Source of the DNA: Actinomycetota bacterium | GTDB taxonomy: Bacteria; Actinomycetota; Actinomycetes; Nanopelagicales; Nanopelagicaceae | Length of the DNA: 12,341 nucleotides | Assembly: GCA_009699795.1 (NCBI GenBank) | Contig: WLNK01000019.1 | Location: 1 to 12,341, forward strand | Reading direction: 5' to 3' | Shown: piece by piece, positions 5,888 through 12,341 of the stretch | How the letters are laid out: every line of letters begins with the position of its first letter | Position numbering within the stretch: position 1 is the stretch's first letter | The notes under the pieces: model-generated | What the model was told of the DNA's origin: nothing | Databases searched by the model: none | What the model saw: the letters and a program-made list of their open reading frames with translations, nothing else | Made by a program: the position numbers and the translations under genes

Positions 5888-5893
5888 TATCTT
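5888..5893 (+). promoter_or_regulatory. Candidate -10 element for a leaderless metallophosphoesterase mRNA
   Basis: TATCTT fits the TANNNT -10 pattern and ends 8 nt before the ATG at 5902, so transcription would begin at or next to the start codon. There is no Shine-Dalgarno in the 19-bp spacer for this gene. No equally good hexamer is seen for the divergent yqeY-like gene, so unlike nth/crp this spacer is not clearly symmetric. Confidence 0.35.
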
Positions 5894-5901
5894 CTCATGC
5901 A

Positions 5902-6717
5902 ATGAGTTACAAATTACGCCAGGCAGAAGTGCCCATCCTGCCGCTGGGGCACGCACCAATTCGCGTGCTTCACTTCTCGGATCTGCATTTAACCCCGAAG
6001 CGCACTCGTGAAATTGCTGACATTAAATCTTTTATTTCTTTAAAGCCCGACCTTGTAATTAGCACTGGAGACTTTCTTGCTCATATGGGCGCTGTTCCCG
6101 TCGCTATTGACGCGCTAGATGAATTACTCGATATTCCTGGGCTATTTGTATTTGGTTCAAACGATTATTACGCGCCAAGAGTTAAGAACCCACTCAAGTA
6201 CCTACTTCCAAACCATGGCAAACGCATTCACGGCGCAGAACTTCCGTGGCGAGAACTTGATCGATCTTTACAAAATCGGGGCTGGAAAAATTTAAATACT
6301 TCTCGAACAAAATTAACTATTAACGGAACTTTGATTGAAGCGCGCGGAACCGATGATGCTCACCTCGAACTCGATGATTACTCAACTGTCGCCGGTAAAC
6401 CAGATACATGCGACATAGCAATCGGTGTCACACATGCCCCATATTTGCGCGTGCTAGATGCAATGTCAGTAGACAAACTCGATGCAATATTTGCTGGTCA
6501 CACTCATGGTGGACAAGTAAGACTTCCACTGCCTGGTGGTTCCAGAGCACTTACAACTAATTGCGATCTTCCACATTGGCGAGCGAGGGGCTTAACAAAA
6601 ATTGAGGGTGAGCCTTATTTAAATGTTTCTGCAGGTATGGGAACGAGCCCATTCGCGCGGATTCGTGTTGCGAGTCCCCCAGAAGTAAGTCTTATAACTC
6701 TTACTTCAATGCGTTGA
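5902..6717 (+). CDS. Calcineurin-like metallophosphoesterase (YkuE-like)
   Basis: A 271-residue enzyme with the complete two-metal phosphoesterase motif set: HFSDLHL (Asp27, His29), STGDF (Asp57), GSNDYY (Asn87), VTHAP (His178) and AGHTHGGQ (His200, His202). The overall pattern, including the GHTHGGQVRLP block, is that of the YkuE-type branch, whose members act on phosphomonoesters or phosphodiesters and often lie next to penicillin-binding protein genes in Actinobacteria. There is no clear signal peptide or transmembrane helix, so it is probably cytosolic or peripheral. The physiological substrate is unknown. The start codon is 19 bp from the divergent yqeY-like gene. The last 17 bp overlap the convergent gmd gene. 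No neighbouring penicillin-binding protein or whiB gene is present here. Confidence 0.92.
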   Translation: MSYKLRQAEVPILPLGHAPIRVLHFSDLHLTPKRTREIADIKSFISLKPDLVISTGDFLAHMGAVPVAIDALDELLDIPGLFVFGSNDYYAPRVKNPLKYLLPNHGKRIHGAELPWRELDRSLQNRGWKNLNTSRTKLTINGTLIEARGTDDAHLELDDYSTVAGKPDTCDIAIGVTHAPYLRVLDAMSVDKLDAIFAGHTHGGQVRLPLPGGSRALTTNCDLPHWRARGLTKIEGEPYLNVSAGMGTSPFARIRVASPPEVSLITLTSMR

Positions 6718-7681
6718 TATCAGCATCAACCATTAACTCTGCAAGTTCTTTCCAGTGAGTCTTGGCTTTCCAATTTAACGCTTTCGCAACTTTAGAAGGA
6801 TCGCCAATCAGCGCATCAACTTCTGTAGGTCGAATATATTTCTTATCGGATTCAACGTGGTCTTCCCAGTTAAGACCTGCGCGGGCAAATGCTGCCGCAG
6901 CGAAATCTTTAACAGTCGCACCTACGCCAGTGGCGACAACATAATCTGATGGCTTATCTTGCTGAAGCATTAACCACATTGACTCGACATACTCCTTTGC
7001 AAATCCCCAGTCACGAACTGCGTGGAGATTTCCAAGGAAAAGCTTCTCTTGCTTGCCGGCTTTGATCGCAGCAACTGCGCGAGTAATTTTGCGAGTAACA
7101 AATGTTTCACCTCGGCGGGGAGATTCGTGATTAAAAAGAATCCCATTTGTGGCATGCATGCCATAGCCATCACGGTAGTTAACGGTGCACCAATAAGCCA
7201 TTAGCTTTGCAGCAGCGTATGGACTTTGTGGTCTAAAGACTGACTCTTCGTTTTGTGGGGGTGGAGTTGAACCAAATAACTCAGATGTACTTGCTTGATA
7301 AAAACGAGTTTCTACATCCGCAGAACGAATTGCTTCAAGGAGACCAACTGCTCCAACGGCATCAACTTGTCCTGTGTACTGAGGCATTGTGAACGAGACC
7401 TGCACATGTGATTGTGCGCCAAGGTTATAAACCTCAGTTGGTTGAATCTCACGAATTAGATTTGTTAATCCAACGCCATCGATGAGATCGCCATAGTGGA
7501 GAAATAGTTTTGGATTTGGATCGTGTGGATCTTGGTAAATGTGGTCAATGCGTGAGGTATTAAAAGTTGAAGAGCGACGAATCAAGCCATGAACTTCGTA
7601 ACCTTTTGAAAGAAGTAGCTCTGCAAGATATGAACCATCTTGACCAGTAACACCGGTAATGAATGCAACTTTTCTTGTCAT
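6701..7681 (-). CDS. gmd: GDP-mannose 4,6-dehydratase
   Basis: A 326-residue member of the extended short-chain dehydrogenase family. It converts GDP-D-mannose to GDP-4-keto-6-deoxymannose, the first step to GDP-L-fucose and several other deoxyhexoses. The NADP-binding GVTGQDGSYLAE (10-21), the RRSSTFNTSRIDH signature (35-47), the catalytic STSELFG (Thr132, Glu134) and SPYAAAKLMAYW (Tyr155, Lys159) are all intact, as is NHESPRRGETFVTRKI of the sugar-nucleotide site. Length is slightly below the usual 340-370. It is the last gene of the minus-strand run lysC-asd-fcl-gmd, its ATG overlapping the fcl stop as ATGA, and its 3' end overlaps the metallophosphoesterase by 17 bp. GDP-fucose would serve surface glycans; no glycosyltransferase is in this window. 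Confidence 0.96.
   Translation of the reverse strand: MTRKVAFITGVTGQDGSYLAELLLSKGYEVHGLIRRSSTFNTSRIDHIYQDPHDPNPKLFLHYGDLIDGVGLTNLIREIQPTEVYNLGAQSHVQVSFTMPQYTGQVDAVGAVGLLEAIRSADVETRFYQASTSELFGSTPPPQNEESVFRPQSPYAAAKLMAYWCTVNYRDGYGMHATNGILFNHESPRRGETFVTRKITRAVAAIKAGKQEKLFLGNLHAVRDWGFAKEYVESMWLMLQQDKPSDYVVATGVGATVKDFAAAAFARAGLNWEDHVESDKKYIRPTEVDALIGDPSKVAKALNWKAKTHWKELAELMVDADINALK
6709..6733. terminator. Weak hairpin at the metallophosphoesterase/gmd convergent end
   Basis: GTTGAT (6713-6718) and ATCAAC (6725-6730) form a 6-bp stem around ATCAGC, and ATG (6709-6711) can extend it with CAT (6731-6733) past one unpaired base. It covers the metallophosphoesterase stop codon and the last codons of gmd. 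No T-run follows on either strand, so a terminator role is only a possibility. Confidence 0.18.
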
Positions 7682-8610
7682 CGTCTACTTACCCCTTTTG
7701 CAGTTGCATCTTTGTACCACTCAATAGTTGAGGCGATACCGTCACGAAGTGAAATCTTAGGGTTCCAACCTAGCGATTTAACCTTTGTAACATCAAGAAC
7801 TTTGCGGGGAGTTCCATCAGGTTTTGAGGAATCCCATGCAATTTCACCGCTAAATCCAGCAAGTTCTGCAACTAATTCAGCAAGAGCTTTGATTGTTAGG
7901 TCCTCGCCAGAACCAATATTGAGATGAGTTGGTGAATCATACTTTTCGCTTGCAATTACTACCGCTGCTGCTAAATCATCAACGTGGAGAAATTCGCGCA
8001 TCGGTGCACCTGTTCCCCAGAGAGTTTCAGTTTTCGCGCCATTTTGGACTGCTTCTACAAACCGGCGAATAAAGGCAGGGAGAACATGCGAACCTTGGAG
8101 TTCGAAATTATCGTGCGGACCATAAAGATTTGTAGGCATGAGTGAAATCCATTTGCGGCCATATTCTTTTCTAAAAGATTTAATTAGTTCTATTCCGGCA
8201 ATTTTTGCAACAGCATAAGCAGAATTTGTTTCTTCCAGTGGGCCGGTCAATAAATATTCTTCTTTAATTGGCTGCGCACAATCACGTGGATAAATGCAGC
8301 TTGATCCAAGAAAGACGAATTTTTCTACATCAGCTGCATGGGCTGCCTGCATTAAATTACTTTGAATGCGCAAATTATCAGCAAGAAACTCGACTGGATA
8401 AGTGTTGTTCGCGCCGATTCCACCAACTTTTGCGGCAGCATCCACAATCAGTGAAGGCTTTACCTTCTTAATGAAAGCAGTAGTGGCATCTGAATCTAGG
8501 AGGTTTACAACGCTTCGATTTATTCCTACAACTTCGCGGCCAGCACTTTCAAATGCGCGAGCGATTGCAGATCCCGCAAGGCCAGTGGCACCTGCGACAA
8601 CGATTGTCAT
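7678..8610 (-). CDS. fcl: GDP-L-fucose synthase (GDP-4-keto-6-deoxymannose epimerase/reductase)
   Basis: A 310-residue bifunctional short-chain dehydrogenase-type enzyme that epimerises GDP-4-keto-6-deoxymannose at C3 and C5 and reduces it with NADPH to GDP-L-fucose. The nucleotide-binding GATGLAG (7-13) is followed by AAKVGGIGANNTYP (59-72), a family hallmark, then LGSSCIYP (Ser103 and Cys105), NSAYAVAKIAG (Tyr132, Lys136) and NLYGPHDNFELQGSHVLPA with His175. These match the catalytic Ser, Cys, Tyr, Lys and His of the E. coli enzyme with a constant shift of four residues. It starts 9 nt after the asd stop, with only a weak GAGTGAAG ribosome binding site, and overlaps gmd by ATGA, so it is likely translated from the same mRNA as asd and gmd. 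Confidence 0.96.
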   Translation of the reverse strand: MTIVVAGATGLAGSAIARAFESAGREVVGINRSVVNLLDSDATTAFIKKVKPSLIVDAAAKVGGIGANNTYPVEFLADNLRIQSNLMQAAHAADVEKFVFLGSSCIYPRDCAQPIKEEYLLTGPLEETNSAYAVAKIAGIELIKSFRKEYGRKWISLMPTNLYGPHDNFELQGSHVLPAFIRRFVEAVQNGAKTETLWGTGAPMREFLHVDDLAAAVVIASEKYDSPTHLNIGSGEDLTIKALAELVAELAGFSGEIAWDSSKPDGTPRKVLDVTKVKSLGWNPKISLRDGIASTIEWYKDATAKGVSRR

Positions 8611-8619
8611 GGCTTCACT

Positions 8620-9672
8620 CTAGCGAGTGAATTCGACCGCAAGAAGTTCTGCGATTTGTGCCGTGTTGAGTGCTGCACCTTTACGCAGGTTATCTCCACA
8701 AACAAAAAGGTCGAGAGACATTGGGTCATCAATGCTCTTTCGAACACGACCAACCCAAGTTGGATCTGTGCCGACAACGTCATTGGGAGTTGGGAATTTG
8801 TGATTCTCTGGATCATCGACGAGCTTCACTCCTGCAGAATTCTGCAAGATATCTTGCGCCGCTTTTCGGGATGGTTCTTTCGCAAAAGTTGCGTGCACAG
8901 TTAGAGAGTGAGTTGTAATGACAGGAACGCGTACGCACGTTGCTGAAACTTTGAGATTTGGTAATCCAAGAATCTTGCGAGATTCGTTACGGACTTTGAG
9001 TTCTTCAGATGAGTAACCATCTTCTTTAAGAGATCCAGCCCAAGGAATAACGTTGAGAGCAAGTGGAGCCGGGAAAGGCCCTAAGTCCTTTACGAAATTG
9101 CGAACATCTGCCGGTGCATCTCCAGCTTCTGTTCCAGCAACAGCTTTCATCTGAGCGCGGAGTGCATCGATTCCTGCTTGTCCTGCACCAGATGCTGCTT
9201 GGTATGACGAAACAACTAATTCTTTTAATTCGTACTCACGGTGAAGTGCACCCATTGCAACAATCATTGAAAGAGTCGTGCAGTTCGGATTTGAAATAAT
9301 TCCACGTGGTCGATTTTTTACCTCGCCTGGATTTACTTCTGGAACAACCAGCGGCACATCTTTATCCATGCGAAATGCACCAGAGTTATCGACTACAACC
9401 GCACCACGTGAAGCTGCGATTGGTGCCCACTCTGCAGAAATCTCATCAGGTACATCGAACATTGCAACATCAATTCCATCAAATGCTTCCGGTGAAAGCG
9501 CAACGACAGTGAGCTCTTCACCTCTGCACTTAAGTTTCTTTCCCGCACTTCTAGCAGAAGCAATCAATCTAATTTCTCCCCACACATCAGGGCGCTCAGA
9601 GAGAATGCTCAGCATTACAGTTCCGACGGCGCCAGTTGCGCCGACTACCGCTAGTGAAGGTTTCTTTGTCAT
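8620..9672 (-). CDS. asd: Aspartate-semialdehyde dehydrogenase
   Basis: A 350-residue NADP-dependent enzyme that reduces aspartyl phosphate to aspartate semialdehyde, the branch metabolite for lysine/diaminopimelate, threonine and methionine. The N-terminal nucleotide fold has VVGATGAVGTVML (9-21). The active-site cysteine is Cys131 in ISNPNCTTLSM, and the catalytic base is His255 in RVPVITTHSLTVH, with Arg248 just before it. SSYQAASGAGQAG (155-167) is the usual substrate loop. The MFDVPDEISAEWAP segment is typical of actinobacterial homologues. Its ATG overlaps the lysC stop as ATGA, so it is translationally coupled to the enzyme that makes its substrate. fcl follows after 9 nt. Length and motifs are normal. 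Confidence 0.97.
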   Translation of the reverse strand: MTKKPSLAVVGATGAVGTVMLSILSERPDVWGEIRLIASARSAGKKLKCRGEELTVVALSPEAFDGIDVAMFDVPDEISAEWAPIAASRGAVVVDNSGAFRMDKDVPLVVPEVNPGEVKNRPRGIISNPNCTTLSMIVAMGALHREYELKELVVSSYQAASGAGQAGIDALRAQMKAVAGTEAGDAPADVRNFVKDLGPFPAPLALNVIPWAGSLKEDGYSSEELKVRNESRKILGLPNLKVSATCVRVPVITTHSLTVHATFAKEPSRKAAQDILQNSAGVKLVDDPENHKFPTPNDVVGTDPTWVGRVRKSIDDPMSLDLFVCGDNLRKGAALNTAQIAELLAVEFTR

Positions 9673-10940
9673 CGACCAGTTCCTCCATAAACAACAGCTT
9701 CTACTTGATCTGCATCAAGTCCGAATGCAGTGTGTGCAGCGCGAACACCGCGATCGAGATCGCCTTCGCGGCAAATTACTGAAATACGAATCTCTGAGGT
9801 AGAGATCATTTCAATGTTGATTCCAGCTTCTGCCATTGCTGCAAAAAACGTTGCAGTTACACCTGGATGTGAACGCATTCCTGCGCCGATGAGTGAAAGT
9901 TTTCCAATTGAATCGTCGTACTGGATTGATTGATATCCAACTTCACCTTGAATGCGCTTCAAGATATTTGTTGCATTGGCGCCTTCAGCTTTTGGAACAG
10001 TAAATGAAATATCTGTAAGGCCGGTTGCAGCAGCAGAAACGTTCTGCACAATCATGTCGATGTTTACATCGGCATCTGCAATCGCTTGAAAGATGCGAGC
10101 AGCAACGCCGGTGCGATCGGGCACTCCAACGATGGTGACCTTGGCCTCGGATTTATCGTGTGCGATTCCCGAGATGATTGCTTGCTCCATGTTGCCTCCT
10201 TCAGGATGGTTTTCAACCACCCATGTTCCTTCGTTTGGTGAAAATGATGAACGCACGTGAATCGGTAAGTTGTATCGGCGTGCATATTCAACGCAACGAA
10301 GATGAAGAACTTTTGCGCCAGCTGCAGCAAGTTCAAGCATCTCTTCGTATGTAACTGTTTTTAATTTACGTGCAGCGGGTACAACACGTGGATCGGCGCT
10401 AAAGATTCCATCTACATCTGTATAAATTTCGCAAACATCCGCGTCCAGTGCCGCAGCGAGCGCCACCGCAGTTGTGTCTGATCCGCCGCGTCCAAGAGTT
10501 GTAATGTCTTTTGTATCTTGCGAAATTCCTTGGAACCCTGCAACGATTGCAATCGCACCTTCAGAGAGCGCTTCTTGAATGCGTCCGGGTGTTACATCAA
10601 TAATTCGAGCGCGACCGTGCGATGAATCTGTAATTACTCCTGCTTGGCTTCCGGTAAATGAACGCGCTTCATGGCCAAGACTTGAAATAGCCATTGCAAG
10701 AAGTGCCATGGAAATTCGCTCGCCCGCAGTAAGGAGCATGTCGAGTTCGCGACCTTCTGGCATTGGAGTAACCGCGTTTGCAAGATCGATGAGTTCATCG
10801 GTTGTATCGCCCATTGCGCTGACCACGACGACAACTTGATTGCCAGCCTTCTTGGTCGCAACGATGCGGGCAGCCACGCGCTTCATGCCCTCGGCATCAG
10901 CTACGGATGAGCCACCAAACTTTTGAACAATTAAACCCAT
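9669..10940 (-). CDS. lysC: Aspartokinase (alpha subunit reading frame)
   Basis: A 423-residue aspartate kinase, first enzyme of the aspartate family pathway. The kinase domain carries VQKFGGSSVAD (Lys7 at the active site), TTLGRGGSDTTAVALAAAL (148-166) and EIYTDVDGIFSADPRVV (171-187). Two ACT domains fill about 265-423, with the effector-binding VQNVSAAATGLTDISFTVPK (298-317) and ISTSEIRISV. Ser302 and Ser312 align with residues 301 and 311 of the C. glutamicum enzyme, where substitutions relieve feedback control; Ser in place of Thr at the second is conservative and seen elsewhere in Actinobacteria. Length fits the heterotetrameric alpha2-beta2 class. The ATG at 10938-10940 begins MGLIVQKFGG as expected but has no clear Shine-Dalgarno. 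asd follows with an ATGA overlap. Confidence 0.97.
   Translation of the reverse strand: MGLIVQKFGGSSVADAEGMKRVAARIVATKKAGNQVVVVVSAMGDTTDELIDLANAVTPMPEGRELDMLLTAGERISMALLAMAISSLGHEARSFTGSQAGVITDSSHGRARIIDVTPGRIQEALSEGAIAIVAGFQGISQDTKDITTLGRGGSDTTAVALAAALDADVCEIYTDVDGIFSADPRVVPAARKLKTVTYEEMLELAAAGAKVLHLRCVEYARRYNLPIHVRSSFSPNEGTWVVENHPEGGNMEQAIISGIAHDKSEAKVTIVGVPDRTGVAARIFQAIADADVNIDMIVQNVSAAATGLTDISFTVPKAEGANATNILKRIQGEVGYQSIQYDDSIGKLSLIGAGMRSHPGVTATFFAAMAEAGINIEMISTSEIRISVICREGDLDRGVRAAHTAFGLDADQVEAVVYGGTGR
10188..10201 (-). promoter_or_regulatory. Internal ribosome binding site and ATG for the aspartokinase beta subunit
   Basis: Inside lysC, AAGGAGG (10195-10201 on the minus strand) stands 4 nt before an in-frame ATG at 10188-10190 that codes for Met251 (MEQAIISGIAHD). 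Starting there gives a 173-residue protein made of the two ACT regulatory domains. C. glutamicum and other Gram-positives make such an in-frame beta subunit of about 170 residues that pairs with the alpha chain in lysine plus threonine feedback inhibition. This Shine-Dalgarno is stronger than the one before lysC itself. Confidence 0.75.
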
Positions 10941-10943
10941 GGC

Positions 10944-10953
10944 TCAATATTGA
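10944..10953. repeat. Perfect 10-bp palindrome upstream of lysC
   Basis: TCAATATTGA lies 3 nt upstream of the lysC ATG, and its left part recurs as CTCAATAT at 10992-10999, 49 bp away. AATATT also occurs at 10957-10962. It covers the place where a ribosome binding site would normally lie. It might be an operator or simply an A/T-rich coincidence. Confidence 0.3.
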
Positions 10954-10994
10954 AGGAATATTTACGCTATTTCCACCTAATTACCGGATATCTC

Positions 10995-11000
10995 AATATA
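10995..11000 (-). promoter_or_regulatory. Candidate -10 element for lysC-asd-fcl-gmd
   Basis: In the 89-bp gap between recR and lysC, the minus strand reads TATATT, five of six matches to the -10 consensus. It would start a leader of about 45-50 nt before lysC. A TTGGAT is present upstream but at only 14-bp spacing, so the -35 is poor. The gap is the only sizeable one in the right half of the window, which favours a promoter here. Confidence 0.35.
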
Positions 11001-11029
11001 CGAGACGGCCACTCATCCAAATAGTGAGA

Positions 11030-11629
11030 CTAATTCTCTATATTGCGGCGACCTTCAAATGCACGGCCGAGAGTTACTTCATCAGCGTATTCGAGATCCC
11101 CGCCCACCGGCAGACCGCTGGCAAGTCTTGAGACTTTGAGCCCGAGAGGTTTAATCATTCGAGCAAGATATGTGGCCGTTGCTTCGCCCTCAAGATTCGG
11201 GTCGGTGGCCAAAATTACTTCAGTGATATTTGAATCGGATAAGCGCTGCATCAATTCGCGAATACGAAGTTGATCAGGACCGATTCCATCAATCGGACTT
11301 ATCGCTCCCCCGAGGACGTGATACTTGCCGCGAAATTCGCGAGTGCGTTCGATTGCAATGACATCTTTACTCTCTTCAACCACGCAGATCTGTGAAGGGT
11401 CGCGGCGAGGGTCTCGACAGATTCGGCAATCAGTTTCTTCAGAAACATTTCCGCATTGTTCGCAGAATTTAACTCGCTCTTTAACGGTGCGAATAGCTTC
11501 AACAAGACTGAGCGCTACATCGCCATCTGTTTGAAGAATGTGAAAAGCAATTCGTTGTGCGCTCTTTGGGCCAATACCCGGAAGACGGCCAAGTGCATCA
11601 ATGAGATCTTGAATTGCACCTTCATACAT
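11030..11629 (-). CDS. recR: Recombination protein RecR
   Basis: A 199-residue recombination mediator that works with RecO (and RecF) to load RecA onto single-stranded gaps. Order of parts: helix-hairpin-helix GRLPGIGPKSAQRIAFHIL (about 14-32), a C4 zinc finger with Cys56, Cys59, Cys68 and Cys71, then a Toprim domain with VVEESKDVIAIE and the acidic TDPNLEGEATATYLARM, and the C-terminal SRLASGLPVGGDLEYADEVTLGRAFEGRR. The ATG at 11629 is chosen because RecR proteins of this group begin MYEG..QDLID. A GTG at 11641, four codons earlier, overlaps the dnaX stop as GTGA and is a possible alternative. It follows dnaX directly; the ybaB/ebfC gene often found between them is missing. Confidence 0.95.
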   Translation of the reverse strand: MYEGAIQDLIDALGRLPGIGPKSAQRIAFHILQTDGDVALSLVEAIRTVKERVKFCEQCGNVSEETDCRICRDPRRDPSQICVVEESKDVIAIERTREFRGKYHVLGGAISPIDGIGPDQLRIRELMQRLSDSNITEVILATDPNLEGEATATYLARMIKPLGLKVSRLASGLPVGGDLEYADEVTLGRAFEGRRNIEN

Positions 11630-11637
11630 TCCGGTGC

Positions 11638-12341
11638 TCACGCTTCATGCGCCTTTTCACTAATAACCTGCGCACCGAGTTCGGCGGCAAGGAGTGCAGC
11701 TCCACTCAGAAGATTTGTATCTGATCGTGCTTCATCCTTTTGAACAGCGCGAGTCTCTGGCGTTGCATTTACATCGATAGAGGGATCCACAACAACTTCA
11801 ATCTTTCGATCAAGGCCCACTACTTCGATAAATGCTTGGCGAAGAATTTCCTCAGATTCCGAGCGAACAAATGAATCTCGGGCGCCAGCATTTACGATTC
11901 CGATTGTTATTGCTTTGTCGTCGACTGCAATTATTTGCGCACTTGCACTAAGTAACGACCACGTAAGTCTGCGGCGCTTCTTGACGTTTTCAATCACATC
12001 TGGCCACATACGACGCAGTGCGCCAACATCCATTGAATCTACTTTTTCAACTTTTGCCTTTGGTTTTTCTGCAACTGGCTTTGCTTCAACCGGCTTGGAT
12101 TCTGTAGCTTTAACTTCAACAGGGGCAGAAACTTTTGGCTTTTCTACTTCAACGACTTTAACTGGTGCTGATACTGGTGCTGATACTGGTGCTGCAATCC
12201 CATCAACTCTTTCAAGCCTCTCGATACGAGAGAGCAGACCAGCTTCTGATTTATCTCCACCTGGCAAAAGTATGCGGCCACAAATAAGTTCGAGAATTAG
12301 TCTTGGCGCAGTTGCTCCGCGCATTTGAGTTAATCCCTCTG
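11638..12341 (-). CDS. dnaX: DNA polymerase III subunit gamma/tau, C-terminal part (cut by window edge)
   Basis: The frame is open to the right edge, and the first visible residues EGLTQMRGATAPRLILELICGRILLP are the end of the clamp-loader domain III of DnaX. The Met at 12322-12324 is internal, not the start. After a short helix (LLSRIERLERV) comes a linker of about 60 residues rich in Pro, Ala, Val, Lys and Glu. The conserved C-terminal region follows, from MDVGALRRMWPDVIENVKKRRRLTWSLL to the end, the part that in tau contacts other replisome proteins. The AAA+ ATPase part lies outside the window. No A-rich slippery heptamer for a gamma-making frameshift is seen in the visible part. The stop codon overlaps the alternative GTG start of recR. 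Confidence 0.93.
   Translation of the reverse strand, partial: EGLTQMRGATAPRLILELICGRILLPGGDKSEAGLLSRIERLERVDGIAAPVSAPVSAPVKVVEVEKPKVSAPVEVKATESKPVEAKPVAEKPKAKVEKVDSMDVGALRRMWPDVIENVKKRRRLTWSLLSASAQIIAVDDKAITIGIVNAGARDSFVRSESEEILRQAFIEVVGLDRKIEVVVDPSIDVNATPETRAVQKDEARSDTNLLSGAALLAAELGAQVISEKAHEA
12161..12194 (-). repeat. 12-bp tandem repeat in the dnaX linker, about 2.8 copies
   Basis: The 12-base unit ACTGGTGCTGAT (plus strand) occurs at 12161-12172 and 12173-12184, and a partial third copy ends at 12194. On the coding strand it gives repeated Ser-Ala-Pro-Val in the proline-rich linker. The unit is a multiple of three, so copy-number change would lengthen or shorten the linker without breaking the frame. 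Confidence 0.85.

Noticed and set aside
9278..9802. A plus-strand ORF of 174 codons opposite the lysC-asd junction
   Set aside because: It is antisense to two well-supported enzyme genes whose motifs are intact, has serine/threonine-rich shadow-like composition, and resembles no protein family.
1..12341. Mobile elements, CRISPR arrays, phage genes, toxin-antitoxin operons or defence systems
   Set aside because: No transposase or integrase motifs, regular spaced repeats, terminal inverted repeats or defence-type domains were found; nearly all sequence is accounted for by housekeeping genes.

Overview
The window looks like a piece of a compact, streamlined actinobacterial chromosome with mid-to-low GC, most like the freshwater acI / Nanopelagicales group ('Ca. 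Planktophila' and relatives). That placement is an inference. It rests on actinobacterial-type protein sequences (Crp with a GELSLFDPGPRTSTATA core, RidA paired with a 51-aa DUF4177-like protein, alpha/beta aspartokinase), on gene order, on the A/T-rich codon choice, and on spacers that are almost absent. Nothing mobile, viral or CRISPR-like was seen, and I found no tRNA or rRNA genes.

Left part (1-6717). The first 77 bases are the 5' end of a class II fructose-bisphosphate aldolase gene on the minus strand. A 355-bp gap follows, the only large one, which holds a possible 32-codon hydrophobic small ORF. Then acs (acetyl-CoA synthetase) runs rightwards. It meets, tail to tail, a minus-strand chain nth > TlpA-like thioredoxin lipoprotein > CvpA-family membrane protein. 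The global regulator crp diverges from nth across only 17 bp. A second minus-strand chain follows: YqeY/GatB-like > DUF4177-like > ridA. It ends exactly where crp ends, and a metallophosphoesterase diverges from its head across 19 bp. Order and orientation recall the M. tuberculosis acs-marP-thioredoxin-nth-crp-ridA neighbourhood (from memory), but with pieces missing: no serine-protease domain on the CvpA protein and no NUDIX gene.

Right part (6701-12341). Everything reads on the minus strand: dnaX (3' part) > recR > gap of 89 bp > lysC > asd > fcl > gmd. lysC and asd are the first two steps of the aspartate family pathway (lysine/diaminopimelate, threonine, methionine). fcl and gmd convert GDP-mannose to GDP-L-fucose and look co-transcribed behind asd. 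lysC carries a strong internal Shine-Dalgarno and ATG that would make a 173-residue beta subunit. The small ybaB/ebfC gene often found between dnaX and recR is absent.

Architecture is the main theme. Same-strand neighbours are mostly joined by ATGA, GTGA or TAATG overlaps. Convergent pairs overlap by 17 bp (twice) or abut with no gap, and divergent starts are 17-19 bp apart. The nth/crp spacer has overlapping, opposed -10-like hexamers, each 6 nt from its start codon, which suggests one symmetric promoter making two leaderless mRNAs. I did not see a new multigene system; the observations most worth testing are that promoter, the small hydrophobic ORF, and the sugar-nucleotide genes attached to lysC-asd.
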